Shown: positions 1 through 12,060, counted from the first letter of the stretch. The stretch is DNA of 64,000 nt from Mesostigma viride (GCA_009746045.1 RPFO01002248.1:92501-156500); one strand, 5' to 3'. Translations and numbers: made by a program. Notes: generated from the letters alone by a model not told the origin.

Positions 1-1683
1 ACCATCACACCCCGCCTCTACTTCTGACACACGATGACGGATGCTCAAATGCACGCACCATCTAGATGTCCTGTGTTCTCACCATCATACCCGGCCTCGG
101 ATTCGATGATGCCCCATACATGCCGCAGGGCCCTGAGCGACGCGGCCACATCACCCTGGGGGTGGCCGGACGCCAGAATACCTGCACGCTCTAACAGCAG
201 CACGCTGTGGAGCGCTTTCCACAACGTGGGAGCCTGCAGGTGCCACATATGCGAGGGGTGCGGGGGCATGTGCAGCGCAAAGCCCACACAAGGAAGCAAG
301 CCAGAAAGCCAGCAGGCAGGCAATGAGCATGCATGCTGCATCTAGATGTGACAGACCACAAGGCAGCCAGAGGATGCGCGTGGGCAAAGGGAATGGGCCC
401 AGTTGTGGCGTAAACGTGAAAACACGGGGGTGGCTGGCCGCCATGTGCATGCTTGTCCTGCGCAGCATACTGTCAAGCGTCTATTTTGAGCGCTTTCACA
501 CAAACTCGTAAATCTGGTTTTTTTTAAGACTTGATCACTGGGATGGACTGCGGATGTGCCTCCTATGCCAGATGTGGCACCAGTTCAATAGCTACCACAT
601 GTGGTGCTTAGTGTCAGCCAGCAACGCCGCAGCATTGCGCTATGATTTGTATAGGCATGCCACACACAATGCCGCCAATCCAGCGCGGTACCCTGGCTGC
701 GCATAGCTGCTAGCCAGGTTGGAAAACCTAAAGAGCTGCTCGTCCGGAAAATCGTGATGACGCTTGCCACCAGGATTTGCAGCGTTAAGACGTTCCCTCC
801 TTGCTTGCTTTCACCTTGCTTCAGAAATTGTAATAATTGGTCGAAATTCATGTCCGAAGCAGCTTAATGAATAGGTTGAGGGCTGGAAGGCGAAAAGGAA
901 CGTGCGTGGCAATACATCTAGAGTATGCTCTTCTTGCAATGGTTGATGTCGGAGCGAAGGCAGAAAGCAGAGTGTTCGGTCACGTTGCACAACCACAATT
1001 TCCAGAAGACTGACAACAAAGTAGAGATCGTACAACCTGCACCGATTGAGTCGCTAGACTAGATTGGATACGAAACAAGATCCAGGGGAATCGCTGTCAC
1101 TAGCGAAAACAACGGGCAGTGCAAAGGGTGAACAAGCCATTGCGACCAGGGAAAAAGAGCAGCCATTTCGTATACGCACAACTCCTGGCTCGTCAAATTT
1201 GGCGCGACGAAAATCTTCGGCTTGGATATCCTCAACCCCTGTCTCCGCCAGCAGCGCGCAGATGTACTGCATGCTCGCCTTGGCTCCTCGCAATTTGCTT
1301 TGAGTTGTTGACATTTCCAATCGGGCGCAATCTTCGCAGGTCAAGGCCGACATGACGCATTCTGTAGATCCGCCCCGCCATGCTGGACGGCTTGAAGAAG
1401 CAAATGCATGGTATTAACAGAAGCTGGCATTATCCGTGCTTCCCTAGCTAGCCTCCAGCATCAAGACGAAGCAAATTTGCAGGCAATTACACGGTGTTTA
1501 CTGTCTATTTCTGAAGCGTGTAATTTTTCACCGACAGCTATGCAAACTCGCTTCTTGAGACCGATGGCAACGACAACGCATAACCAATGCGTTGCTGCCA
1601 ATAATTGCAGAAGGCTGTTCTAGGAAATTGGCAAGGGAAAGCCCTCGGTCCCACGTGACCTGCGAGCTGAGTTCTGTGGAGTT
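1..1683. other. Upstream spacer, no gene recognised
   Basis: Only short overlapping open frames on both strands, none with a recognisable domain or biased composition. I read it as the 5' flank of the dynamin gene. Nothing else can be supported. Confidence 0.5.
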
Positions 1684-1690
1684 TATAAAA
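1684..1690 (+). promoter_or_regulatory. TATA box of the dynamin gene
   Basis: TATAAAA lies 524 bases upstream of the preferred ATG (2214), so transcription would start near 1715. The leader contains two CATGTGAGT donor-like sites (about 1765 and 1869) and several CAG acceptor-like sites between 1975 and 2080, so the 5' UTR may be spliced. The assignment rests on motif and position only. Confidence 0.5.
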
Positions 1691-2213
1691 GCTGACTTCC
1701 CGCGCCTCCAGAGTCCAGAGCCAGTTCACTACTGTAGCGAGCAGTTCACGATGTCGTTGCGACTCATGTGAGTGCGTGAACTCGAAGTGAAGGGCCGGTG
1801 AAGCGCCGGTGGCGACCCGGCCGTCGACCCAGTTCACAAAGAGTTCACCGACGGAGTTCACCGAGCCTCATGTGAGTCGTGCCTAAAATTCTCTTAATTA
1901 ATTTGCCGAGGTAACGAGGTCTCGGGAGAGCCACAGTCGTTTTACAAGTGACAACGAGGCCCCACGGCATTTGCGGTTTACAGGAGGGTTTCATTTCCAG
2001 GAAGTCTGGCGAGGAGCATAGTACAGGAAGCCCGTCGGCACCGCTATCCGCTTTACTTCCTGAGGCAAAACTTTCACAGGATGTCCGAGATATATTCGGT
2101 GTGGCTATCGCCATTCCCAACACATGCTTTTCCGCTCAAACGTCACCTGCATGAAGAGGACAAGGTGGCATAATCATTCCAGCCAAGCCAAAGTCGAGAA
2201 AGGTGGTCGAGCC

Positions 2214-2763
2214 ATGGCCCAGACCCACGACGACCTTGGTGCACTGCAGTTGAACGACGAAATAGGAAGAAAGCTCAAGCCTAGGCTTGATGCTATCGAG
2301 AGCGTACGAGACCTTCTGAATGCCGAGGGCATTTCCGTCCCTGGCATTGTCGTGGCAGGCGCACAAAGCTCTGGAAAGTCCTCAGTTCTGGAGTCGATAT
2401 CCGGCATATCTTTGCCTCGTGGAACGACCATCACCACGCGTGCCCCGTTGATGCTGCGGCTCGAAGGTTATGAAGGCTCTCCCGACATGCAAGATCATGC
2501 CATCATAGGCATTCAGCCAGATCTGGGCGATGGCGAGAAAATCGACAACTTGGCTGAGATTCCCGACAAAATCGTTGCGCTGACAGACAAGATTGCTGGA
2601 AGTGAAGGGGGCATTACGAACGTTCCCATCCACCTGAAGGTCTTCCAGCGCGACAGCCCCACCATGACCCTTGTTGATCTCCCTGGAATTACCCACCTTT
2701 CATTCGACGACAAGTACAGGGACATTCACAAGGAGACAACCGACCTTGTCAAGAAGTACATCA
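2214..2763 (+). CDS. Dynamin-related GTPase, exon 1 (Mx/DRP4-like)
   Basis: N-terminal half of the GTPase domain of a dynamin-superfamily protein, which binds and hydrolyses GTP and assembles into membrane-remodelling helices. The P-loop GAQSSGKSS is at residues 49-57, the switch-I threonines follow in RGTTITTRAP, and the G3 motif DLPG is near residue 157. The ATG at 2214 has a strong context (GCCATGG) and sits just before the conserved region; an in-frame ATG at 2124 would add 30 unconserved residues. The open frame runs to 2786, but family similarity ends at KKYI. A donor at 2764 (GTGATC) leaves phase 1 and joins exactly to an acceptor at 9600, recreating the continuous KKYI-MDDQMIIL segment. 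Closest in architecture to plant DRP4 and animal Mx, because there is no PH or proline-rich domain. Confidence 0.88.
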
Positions 2764-3237
2764 GTGATCTGGTGCACTCGAGCTAGCAGGGATAGCGTAT
2801 AACGTGCCATGAGCACCTTTTCCTATCCGGTCACCTGACAATTTCACTGCGATGACATGCGTCAACTTGCTAGCGCTGTGAGAAACCTTTTGATCATAAT
2901 TCGTCAGCCGCTGCAATGCAATGCTCCAATCCGACGGTGCATTGGTTTGCAGCTCAACGTCCCTGCGAGCGTGCGAGTCCGCGGCGTTCAACACACGCGA
3001 CACCCTATGCAAAGCGGTGCATGTACGCAGTCTGTAAGTCCGTGAATTAAAAGCCTGTCTCGCCCTTAATGCCGACAGGGTTCCCGGCGACAGGTCCTGT
3101 CTGTTGGTCGACATTTTTCTTTTGCAGCTGGCCATTGTAGGTAGGTATGAATGATCTCGATGCTGTCAATTACGATGATACACGAGGTAGTCTATACCTA
3201 GGATCGAGAGCTTCTTCTTGTATGGCAATGCCGGCTG

Positions 3238-3271
3238 GGCGATGACGGTGACGGCCGTCACCGTCATCGCC
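3238..3271. repeat. Perfect 34-bp palindrome
   Basis: Two 17-bp arms with no spacer, centred between 3254 and 3255, built on the GATGACGGTGACGG motif. A related hairpin lies 280 bases downstream. Confidence 0.9.
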
Positions 3272-3274
3272 CTC

Positions 3275-3768
3275 GACGGGCGTGATGAAAAGTACCTGGT
3301 TGATAGGCGGCAGCTATTCACAATATAGGCCGTTTTTTATTACTCCGAATAAAGAGTTAAGAGGTTGGCCCTCGGCAGGGCGATGACGGGGCGCTGACGG
3401 GGCGATGACGGGGCGATGACGGGGCGTTCACGCGCGTGATTAATAGAACCTGTTTGATAGGCAGCGGCTATTGGTAATATACTTTGTTGATTAAGAGAAG
3501 AGTTTAGATGTTGGCCCGTCGAGGGCGATGACGGTGACGAGCGTCACCGTCATCGCCCTCGACGGGCGTGATGAAAAGCCCATGTTTTATATGCGGTAGC
3601 TATTGGTAGTCCATAGTATATAGGTCGTTGACTATCACTCCGAATAAAGAGTTAACAGGTTAAGGCCCTCGGCCGGGCGATGACGGGGCGATGACGGGGC
3701 GTTGACGCTCGTGATGAATAGGACCTGTTTGATAGGCGGCGGCTATTGCTAATATATAGGTCGGATAT
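3275..3768. repeat. Four degenerate tandem units of about 130-155 bp
   Basis: Each unit starts with CGTGAT(G/T)A and contains a TTGATAGGC(A/G)GC-type segment, CTATTGGTA/CTAATATA and an AGAGTTAAGAGGTTGGCC-type segment, followed by short GATGACGGGGC repeats. Starts are near 3280, 3434, 3567 and 3709. The 25-bp-arm hairpin at 3515 lies inside. Confidence 0.7.
3515..3566. repeat. Perfect hairpin with 25-bp arms and 2-base loop
   Basis: Arm 3515-3539, loop AG, arm 3542-3566, with complete complementarity. It shares its core with the palindrome at 3238. Confidence 0.9.
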
Positions 3769-3782
3769 TTGTGTACCACCCC

Positions 3783-4470
3783 CCTCCTTCCCGCGGCAGG
3801 TACGCAGCGACCCGCTGTTGTGCTGGCTGCAATTGTGTATCACTTGTACGGTATTTGTGTATCACTTGTACGGTATTTGTGTATCACTTGTCCTCCTTCC
3901 CACGGCAGGTACGCAGCGACCCGCTGTTGTCCTGGCTGCAATTGTGTATCACTTGTACGGTATTTGTGTATCACTTGTACGGTATTTGTGTATCACTTGT
4001 CCTCCTTCCCACGGCAGGTACGCAGCGACCCGCTGTTGTCCTGGCTGCAATTGTGTATCACTTGTACGGTATTTGTGTATCACTTGTACGGTATTTGTGT
4101 ATCACTTGTCCTCCTTCCCACGGCAGGTACGCAGCGACCCGCTGTTGTCCTGGCTGCAATTGTGTATCACTTGTACGGTATTTGTGTATCACTTGTACGG
4201 TATTTGTGTATCACTTGTCCTCCTTCCCACGGCAGGTACGCAGCGACCCGCTGTTGTCCTGGCTGCAATTGTGTATCACTTGTACGGTATTTGTGTATCA
4301 CTTGTACGGTATTTGTGTATCACTTGTCCTCCTTCCCACGGCAGGTACGCAGCGACCCGCTGTTGTCCTGGCTGCAATTGTGTATCACTTGTACGGTATT
4401 TGTGTATCACTTGTACGGTATTTGTGTATCACTTGTCCTCCTTCCCACGGCAGGTACGCAGCGACCCCTG
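3783..4470. repeat. Minisatellite, 109-bp unit
   Basis: Six full near-identical units start at 3783, 3892, 4001, 4110, 4219 and 4328, and a partial seventh starts at 4437. Each unit contains two to three copies of a 21-bp TTGTGTATCACTTGTACGG subrepeat. Since 109 is 1 modulo 3 and the unit lacks forward stops, all three forward frames stay open; these are not genes. Confidence 0.95.
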
Positions 4471-4759
4471 TCGACCCGCTATTGCACTTCACCGCGTGCA
4501 TCATTGCACATTAGGTGTGGCAGAAGATCACCATGCACCCTCCTTCCCACACAAATCTCTGCTGCCCATGTGCGGCGTGGACATACAACAACAACTACAA
4601 CAACCTTCCCACAAATCTCACCACCCGGTTCTCAAGTCGAACGACGACATAACTTTTACGAGTCGACTTTTCCGCGCATACTGACTAACTAACTGTATCG
4701 CGGCGTGAACACTCGCGCAGACATCTCAGGTGCAGGCGGCAGCCTTTGCATTAGCGGAC

Positions 4760-6004
4760 ATGTCGAATGATCCAGGGGAGCGGTCCCCCATGAGCTCGGC
4801 GGATACGGGATCCTATCCCTCCGACTCGGAGGAGTCATTCCGGTCGGGAGGGACACTGTATTCGACGGAGTCGTTGCCGGCGGTAGTCGAAGAATTTTTG
4901 CGGACCCATTGCGATTTGGCAACGGTAACCGAGAATCTGTCCTTATCGCAGAAGAGCATTGCCGTACGATTACACCGCATGAGGGTTGCTGACCAGCACA
5001 GGCCTGATGAGCCGGCATGGTTCGGCCAAGATATGGAGCCCGGAATCCTCGGGTGCATTGTTGACCTACTCGGCCCCCTGGAACGCGCGAGGGTCAGCGT
5101 AATGAGCAAAGAAGTGCGTTTGATAGTGCAGCAGCACAAGTGGCAGATCAAGACCGGTATTCATTGGAGGGAGGCGGAGCATTTGGAGGAAGAGTACGGC
5201 CCTATTGACGACATCGCAGCACCAACGCGCATGCTCATCACTGGCACCTTATTCGATCCCACCCGGGCTAATCCCATCAGGAATAACAGCATCACGTTGG
5301 AGCTGTCTGCATCCACCCTGGAGGCATACGGCACCACATTTCGCAAGCTCATGTCGGATGTGAAGTCGCGTCTGCGCCGGCAGCCTCCCACCTGCCTGGG
5401 GAACTTGTTCTCGCTTCGCGACATTCCCGCAGACCTGGGCAGTCAGTGGAGCATGGAATACGTTGCCCAGTGGCGGCAACATGAAGACGAAAGGCGCGGC
5501 CACGACCTGCTGCCCCCAGAGGAAATGGAGAGGCAGCTCGTGGCAGAGTGGAACCACGTATGGCAGTCGCCGATCATGTGGGGTCTGTACAGCATTGTGG
5601 TCTTCACCAGCTGCCAGGCTTGGGGAGAGGGGTGGGAGTCCACGGGGCATACTAGGGACTATTGGGATCGTGCAGGGTGGGCAACTTTGCTGGAGTCCAT
5701 GCCTACACTTGATCCCGTGGTTCTCGCCGGCGCCGTCTTGTTGACGCACCCAGCGGCTACCAACGTCCTTAAAGAGCGGTTGCAGGAGCCCTGCACGTTG
5801 CGGCTGCTGCGTGGAAGAGGGTCGCACCTGGTTGAGGAGGCACGGACAACGTGCATGCGCGACGGCAATCGATTTGGGCGGTCTACCCAGAACACGTATG
5901 GGCAGGCAGGACGCTTTCTGGGCGAGTGTGGCCGGTGGCTCTACACTATCAGTCGGAGTGCCGTCCCGACCCTCATGGGCGTGAAAGTGGTTACTCGTAT
6001 CTAG
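4760..6004 (+). CDS. Uncharacterised 414-aa protein, weak F-box resemblance
   Basis: An uninterrupted frame of about 414 codons with normal amino-acid composition, ending in TAG, entirely inside the dynamin intron and on the same strand. I do not recognise the family. Residues about 1-40 are acidic and serine-rich (likely disordered). A segment near residues 95-130, with a GILGCIVDLLGPLERARVSVMSKE core, loosely resembles an F-box helix bundle. The C-terminal half is tryptophan-rich, with hydrophobic stretches but no clear membrane helix. The ATG at 4760 is the first in frame; the frame opens earlier next to a CTCAG/GTGCAG junction, so an upstream exon is possible. It could be a nested host gene or transposon cargo. 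Confidence 0.55.
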   Translation: MSNDPGERSPMSSADTGSYPSDSEESFRSGGTLYSTESLPAVVEEFLRTHCDLATVTENLSLSQKSIAVRLHRMRVADQHRPDEPAWFGQDMEPGILGCIVDLLGPLERARVSVMSKEVRLIVQQHKWQIKTGIHWREAEHLEEEYGPIDDIAAPTRMLITGTLFDPTRANPIRNNSITLELSASTLEAYGTTFRKLMSDVKSRLRRQPPTCLGNLFSLRDIPADLGSQWSMEYVAQWRQHEDERRGHDLLPPEEMERQLVAEWNHVWQSPIMWGLYSIVVFTSCQAWGEGWESTGHTRDYWDRAGWATLLESMPTLDPVVLAGAVLLTHPAATNVLKERLQEPCTLRLLRGRGSHLVEEARTTCMRDGNRFGRSTQNTYGQAGRFLGECGRWLYTISRSAVPTLMGVKVVTRI

Positions 6005-6602
6005 AACACCAGTCTTTGTGGATGCGTTTCAGTCAGCTGTGATCGAGTTGCTGGTGGTTGTTACCTGTGGGACATTTCTTGTGGGGGGAGACTTGGTCCA
6101 TATCTCAGGCTTGTCTTACATGATGCAGTGGCACTTTCGGGCTGGAGGGTTAATTGTGGCCCGGCCTGCCGGTTTAGCTTCAGTGCTCTCATGTCGGCCT
6201 TTCCCTTGGCCTGTCGTGGTTTGTTGTTACCACCTATTGACAGTGCCAATATCTTTTGACAAGAGCTTTCAGTTATGTCTACTGTATTATTTTCAGGTCG
6301 TCTGTGACTGACGCCACATGGGATGAGATAGGAGGTACTCGGCTATCATTGCTAATTACTTTAATGCATGCCCATTGGGCCATGCATAGTGTATATTTTT
6401 CATGCATGCACGCCATTATGTATCGCTGGGTCCATCCCATCAAATGCTTGTTTATTGCCAGGTCTGGTGGAAGTCCGTAAGTACTTGCGTGTCATGCGCA
6501 TGGGCATGTTTATAGTACTATGCTAATCTATTTAGAAACATAATTACACGGAAGTTACAAATCTCATCTGCATCATGCCCCAAGACACTACATTAAACAA
6601 TC
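6005..6602. other. Spacer after the 414-aa gene
   Basis: AT-richer sequence with no convincing reading frame; probably 3' UTR and intron of the surrounding dynamin gene. Confidence 0.4.
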
Positions 6603-6890
6603 AAATAAAATTATAACATGCCTCCGTTGGGAGATCATGTAGCACATATTCCTTGCTGAATGGGTGGAGGTGGGTCAAGCCGCGACATCGAAATAAGGTA
6701 ACTCTAACCTATCTAGTCTACAAAATCCTAACTACACTTCTCCCCAAAGCGCCCCTTCCGCTTTGGGGGAGGGGGCTTGCCCACAGGGGCTGGCGTGTGA
6801 GCCGGGACATTGGTCATCCACCTCTTCTTGTTCTGCATAGGAACAGAGAGCGAAGAAGTCGGTGTGGGGACCCCTTCTCGTGGTAATGCG
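6603..6890 (-). mobile_element. LINE 3' end fragment
   Basis: On the minus strand it encodes a C-terminal RT tail (AHTPAPVGKPPPPKR-type) that matches the copy at 12880-13420. A 3' UTR with the motif CTCCCAACGGAGGCATG and an AT-rich tail follow. The copy is severely 5'-truncated, as is usual for target-primed retroposons. Confidence 0.65.
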
Positions 6891-7059
6891 TTACATGTAC
6901 TCCCCACCGGGCTTTGCTCTTCATGGGTTCATAAAGACAACAATTATTCAGTAAGAATTAATAAATTAGGAACATATATCCGTTGGGAGTCACTGTTACA
7001 CATATATACCTGCAAAGGGGCATATGATTTTAATACATTCTGAGCTACAACCTGCACGT

Positions 7060-9180
7060 GCATGGGTTTAGTTAACTGGCACCTATACTACAGGCCTGAC
7101 ATGGGGTGGAGCTTCAGTGCTTCCCCGCCTTCTCCTTCTCCCACACTGGGTGCTCCGCCTCCTTCTTCTCCGGCCCTGCCCGTGGGTGCACCGGCCCCGC
7201 CTCCTCCTTCTCCTCACGGGACGATTCGCGCTCCACGCATGGCTGCAGCATCAGTTAGCACGGGCAAGACATAGCAGTAACCGCGCTATGGCTGTTCTAG
7301 CACCAGCCTAGCAGCCTGCCATGATCAGTCAGCAAACCCACGCCAGCTAAACCCTTGGCTGTCACAACCAGTCCATGCATCATTAAGTATGGGTACGGGG
7401 AAAGCTTCCCGCATATCCATGCCCATATGGATGGCAGCAACACAAGGACTGGCACCCTAGCCCCCCCGTGCACACACAAAACGTGGGTCGTGGCTTCCAC
7501 GCCCCATCCGTCATGCATGACAGCGCGTAATTTACTCGCATTCACACCGGGCTGCATCCCAGCGCCGTTGCTGTCCCCATGTGACACGTCGGCTGATTAA
7601 GCAGATACACAGCTGAGTCTGATGTAAACCGCTAAACCCCAAACCCATGCACACCACAGTCAAGGACGCGTGCATGTCAAGCCATGCCAATTGTGAACCG
7701 TACAGCAATTTACTTTTCAAGCCTGAAGAGGTGTATAGGAGATAGTAGCCTGGAAGAGGTTACAGGGGCACATGTCCATTAGCGAGCGGAACAACACAGC
7801 ATACACCCTACAAGCGTACCGCACAATGTCCTCCTGCAATTGTCTGCAGATCTCCCAATGCCGCAGACATCTCCACTGCTCTCATGGCGATTGCAAATGC
7901 TTGATGCCGCACCTCTGCTTACAGCAGAAAAGCTTCCTCCGGGCGAGGCACCTGACTGGAACCAACACCCATTCCTTGGCTTCACAACGTGGCCATGACA
8001 GCATCGTGAATCTGCTTCGCCAACGCCCACACTTCAGGACCCGCGCCCTGCACCGCCATGGCCACAGGCTGCACCGCTGCAATCGATGCAGCATTCACTG
8101 CCTGCGCCGCACCATGTACTGCATGCACGAAAGCCAATCCTGGCTCGGTTATCATGGTCTTGCCCGATTCCTGCTGCTTCTTCTTCTTCGATGCGGTCAT
8201 GCGCACTTTATACCCCTTCCTCTCCAAGCACGCCTTCAGCACCTGGCTCGTGCGGTGCTGAATATGCTTCTGAAGGCGCGCCTTCTAAACACGAAATGTT
8301 GGCAATGTATGATTCCCAAACGGCATCATAGGCACATAATCAGTCCCATTAATTGCTTTGCGGCAGTCAATGCACCAGAACACCTGTTGAAAAAAGAAGG
8401 TTATGCGCGCTAGCGATTACCCGCGGCAAGAAGCAATCAACACGCCTCGCTAACAACTGCAACCACAATGTAATTCATGACGGGCCACTCACCGCTACCC
8501 TGCTCTCCTGATTCAATGTCTCCCCATTCTCAAGGCCTCCATTGTAAACCTCTCCGTCTTCACCATCGTCATCGTCTTCCTCTTCCTCCACTCCGACGTA
8601 TCCGTGTTTCCTTTTCCTAAGATACCTAGGGTTGTTCAAGTCGTATGTGCGGCGTTGGCACACTTCCAACAAAATTTTGGCCGCCTCTACCCATTACCAT
8701 TTATTCGTACTATCATAACATATCCAGGCGTTTGAAAAATCATTCCCTCGTTCGAACTTCTACCCCTGGGCGTCCATGACGAGGCAGTCACGACGGGACG
8801 CAGATGCACAAAAATAAAACAAGGCGACATCCCTTCAATCATTGACCAAAAAACAGAATACGCGCAGAACTTGGATTTCAACACCACGCACCCATTACCA
8901 GCGAGCACGGCTGGCCTGCAACCGCCATCATTTCATAACCAGAAGCCAGGGCCCACACTCCATCCCGTTACCTCATCTTCCACGCACGGCTTCCGCTGCT
9001 TCCCTCTGCTCTTTCGCATTCTCCGCCAGCAACCTCGCCTTCTCCTCGTCCAACAATCCACTAAGAATAAAATCCCCTCTATTGGACGCCATTCAGACGA
9101 ACTTTGCTAGCGTCTTTTCACCGGCCCCAGCACACATAATCTATAGCCGCTTAATGACAACGGCCGACAACGACAACTGC
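7060..9180. other. Intronic spacer, no clear gene
   Basis: Contains a proline/serine-coding CT-rich stretch (7110-7230) and two short minus-strand frames (8475-8672, with an acidic run; 7982-8242, alanine/valine-rich with a KKKKQQ basic patch). They could be two pieces of one decayed gene, but I recognise no family. Confidence 0.35.
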
Positions 9181-9600
9181 TGAATAGGCGAAAAAGGCTG
9201 ATAACTACATTTTTATATTTCGCTGCATTTGCTAATAGACACGCACGTTCTCCCACTTCTCCATTACAATATAATTATCCATCTGGCCGTGTACAGGCAA
9301 AGATCCCCGAAGTAACTTACTGAAACGTATCTTACAGCATCGGATCACTGCCAGCACCTAATCTACAGGTGGTAGATTACCAACCAAGACCCGTCGCGGT
9401 AATTTACTTTGTCGGTAATGTACTACCAAAGATGTGCAGTCGTAACGTTACTCTTACTTACGGCTAGTAAAATTACTACGTAGGATGATAGGTAGTAATG
9501 ATTACGGCGTTGGATCTCACGCCTCGTATCTAGGTAGTAAGATAAGACCTCGTAATTTACGCCTCGGATCATTTTTACTACCCTCGGACGAAAAGTATAG

Positions 9601-11111
9601 TGGACGATCAGATGATTATCCTGTGCACCGTCCCTGCCGTGGATGACTTTGCCAACACAGAGGCGATCAAGCTGGCGCGCGAGGTGGACCCGGAGGGCAA
9701 GCGCACGCTGGTGGTGGTCACAAAGATCGACGCCATCCAGCCGGGGATGAAAATTTGTGAGAAGCTGCGCGGCGAGGGGCGTAACGTCAAGGTGGCGATG
9801 GGAATGATCGCCGTCCGCAACCGCACACCGACTGAGGTGGAAAAGGAGCTCCCTATTCGAGAGGCCCGCGTGCTGGAGCGGCGGTTCTTTGAGGCCAACC
9901 CAGAGGTCAGGGGGCTGGAGCAGCGCTATTGGGGAACCGACGAGCTCGTTCGCCGCATCGTGACCGTCCAACAACGGAAGATCGACGAATTCATACCGAA
10001 GATCAAGGCGAAGCTGCGTGAGGAGCTGCGCAAGCTTCAGAAAGAGCTCGCTGAGCTGGCGCCAAAGTTTGGCAGCGAGGACGAGCGCCGGCAGTTTTTC
10101 ACCGAGAATATCATCAAGGTGATGTCCAGGTTCAAGGACATGGTGTATGCGATGGACCTGGACAATGAGTCACCTGAACTGAACGTGCCGCCGAGGACAC
10201 ACGACCTGTACCAGGCGTTCGCGGACTCCTTGACCGACAGCAAGGTCGTGCCCAGCTTCTTGAGCAGCCAGTACAGCGTCAAGGTGAGGGATGCCATCAA
10301 GGAGGCACAAGGGGCCTCGCTGAAGAACTTCCTCTCACACCCGGTCTTCAGGCGGCTCGTCCTGAAAGCTTTCTCCAAGCCCATCAAGGACGCGATTGAT
10401 CACCTGGTGTCGGGCCTCCGCAAATACGTGGAGATGGTTGTCGGGGCGCTCATGGACGAGGCATTCCAGTCCCACCAGACCCTCTTGGACGTGATGAAAG
10501 GAGACTTGTTGCCCGTGTTCTTGGAAGAGAAGGAGGATGACCTCCGGCGCACGCTGGACAAGGTGGCGCGGTCGGAGAAGCATATCTTCACCTTGAACTC
10601 GCACTACATGGCGCTGGTGACGGCTGCCAGCAACGAGGCCTTTACCCGCAAGACAGCGGGGGGACAGCGTCTTGCGCAGTCCCAGCAGGTCGCAGTCCCT
10701 CCAGCGGTGGGCAGGGACAGCGACGCATACAAGGACTTTATGTGGAGAATTGCATCGAGCGCAAGCGATGACGATCAGGTTCACAACATGCAGATCAGTC
10801 TTTTCGCCTATGCGCAGGTCTTGACCAACCGGCTGTCGGACGTTGTGCCGATGCTGTGCCATGAATCACTCGTGACGTCGCTCTACGAGGAGATGGCAGG
10901 GTTCATGACGGAGAGTGTCACGCAGGATTGCCTGACCGAATGCCTGGCGGAGGACCCTGAGGTTGTACGTGGCCACCCGCATGCAGAAGGAGCGGTCGAG
11001 GGACTCATTGAAGACGTGCCAGGAGAAGCTGCAGCACGCTTGAAACACGGTGCATTCATATCGCATGTGGAGCGTGCAGCCAAATTCCTGCATATAGTAG
11101 CAGGCAGATAA
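9601..11111 (+). CDS. Dynamin-related GTPase, exon 2 (G4, stalk, GED), C-terminus frameshifted
   Basis: Continues the GTPase with the G4 motif TKID (near residue 224 of the spliced protein), then the bundle/stalk helices and the GTPase effector domain. The spliced length, about 664 residues, fits Mx/DRP4. Up to 10961 the frame is colinear with the family. From there the frame as read ends at 11111 with a tail unlike a GED. In the neighbouring frame from about 10970 to a TGA at 11041-11043 there is a charged helical segment ending QEKLQHA, the expected type of GED terminus. One surplus base in GTTGTACG (10962-10968) would explain this. It may be a pseudogenising indel, an allele or an assembly error. 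Confidence 0.85.
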
Positions 11112-11304
11112 CCGCATGTGAGCTGGAATGTCAATATATTGCATGAAGTTCAGCATTTTATGTGAAACTGTAGTAATGTAAATTACCAAGAAAGGGTTGA
11201 CGTGTGCGACATATTATACATCATATTTTTCTCAAAATTTGCACATTGGATTCATGCCTTGCTGGTCAATTAGAAATTAGCCACATCACACATGCAACTA
11301 ATTA

Positions 11305-12060
11305 ATTAATCAATTAATTAATTAAACTCGTGCTACCGTTGGGGAGTCACGGAGCATCATAACCCCAATGGATGGATGGGTGGGTACACGCAATCCTACC
11401 GGTCTAAGCTATCTACAAGCTATCCACAAAACAGTCCTATAACTATGGTGCCCGCAACCCTAGGGGTCTTGTCTAGCATGCCGCCCACGTGTGCAAACGC
11501 GCGGCTTCCCCACTGCAGGGGGGTTGTTGTCTATCAAGGAGACAACCAGCGCAGGCCAGAAATCGGGAGAATCCGATGACCTGGGCCCACTTGGCCTTGT
11601 CCATCATCTTGCTCCAAATCACGGAGAGGCCTAGGCCCCCCATGTCCTCTACGAGCTGCTCTTTGAAGGTGCGGGCCTTGCGGCGTCTAACCTGGTTGGG
11701 CCCGGCACATGTGAGGAGGTGCCTGCCCGGCTGGGCGGGGCGCAGACCTGCAGAGGGGCCACGGGAGGTGTCTACCTGGTTGGTGCGAGCTAAGTGCCCT
11801 ATATACTAGCAGCAGGCGCCTCTGCTTGATGGTGCTGGTGATAAGTGGCAAGCCGAGGTACAAGTCCTCCTTGCGGATCGACGTGAGCAGCGTATCCTAC
11901 ACGGAAAATTGACCGCAGCATGTTGGTGACCGCACCGTCCAGCTTGCTGGCAAGGTCGGCGGTGAGAGTCCACGTCTCGGTCCCGTACGTAAGAACCGGG
12001 AGGACCAGGACCTTAAACAGGTCCTATTTCTCTAGCTTGCTCAAGGGCTTGCGCCACAGG
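11305..12060 (-). mobile_element. LINE 3' end fragment with reverse-transcriptase C-terminus
   Basis: Minus-strand translation, in pieces, gives the typical LINE RT/thumb-region blocks VLPVLTYGTETWTLT, KLDGAVTNMLRSIF, KEDLYLGLPL and IKQRRL, followed by a GGLGLSVIW block. Stops and frameshifts make it a dead copy. It ends (minus strand) with the conserved hairpin-forming TGACTCCCCAACGG motif and a TTAA-type tail at 11305-11328. Confidence 0.75.

Larger units (their letters stand above)
2764..9600 (+). other. Intron 1 of the dynamin gene
   Basis: Inferred by joining the G1-G3 and G4-GED parts of one GTPase. The donor GTGATC is weak and the acceptor is TATAG. The intron holds palindromes and repeats (3180-4470), a nested open gene (4760-6004), a LINE 3' end (6603-6890), mixed sequence with short minus-strand frames (7982-8672, one acidic and lysine-rich), and at 9360-9598 a stretch with repeated GTAATTTAC-like words that looks like a transposon end close to the acceptor. 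Confidence 0.7.

Noticed and set aside
3746-4692. Three overlapping 250-310 codon frames
   Set aside because: The 109-bp repeat is stop-free and shifts frame by one per unit, so all frames stay open.
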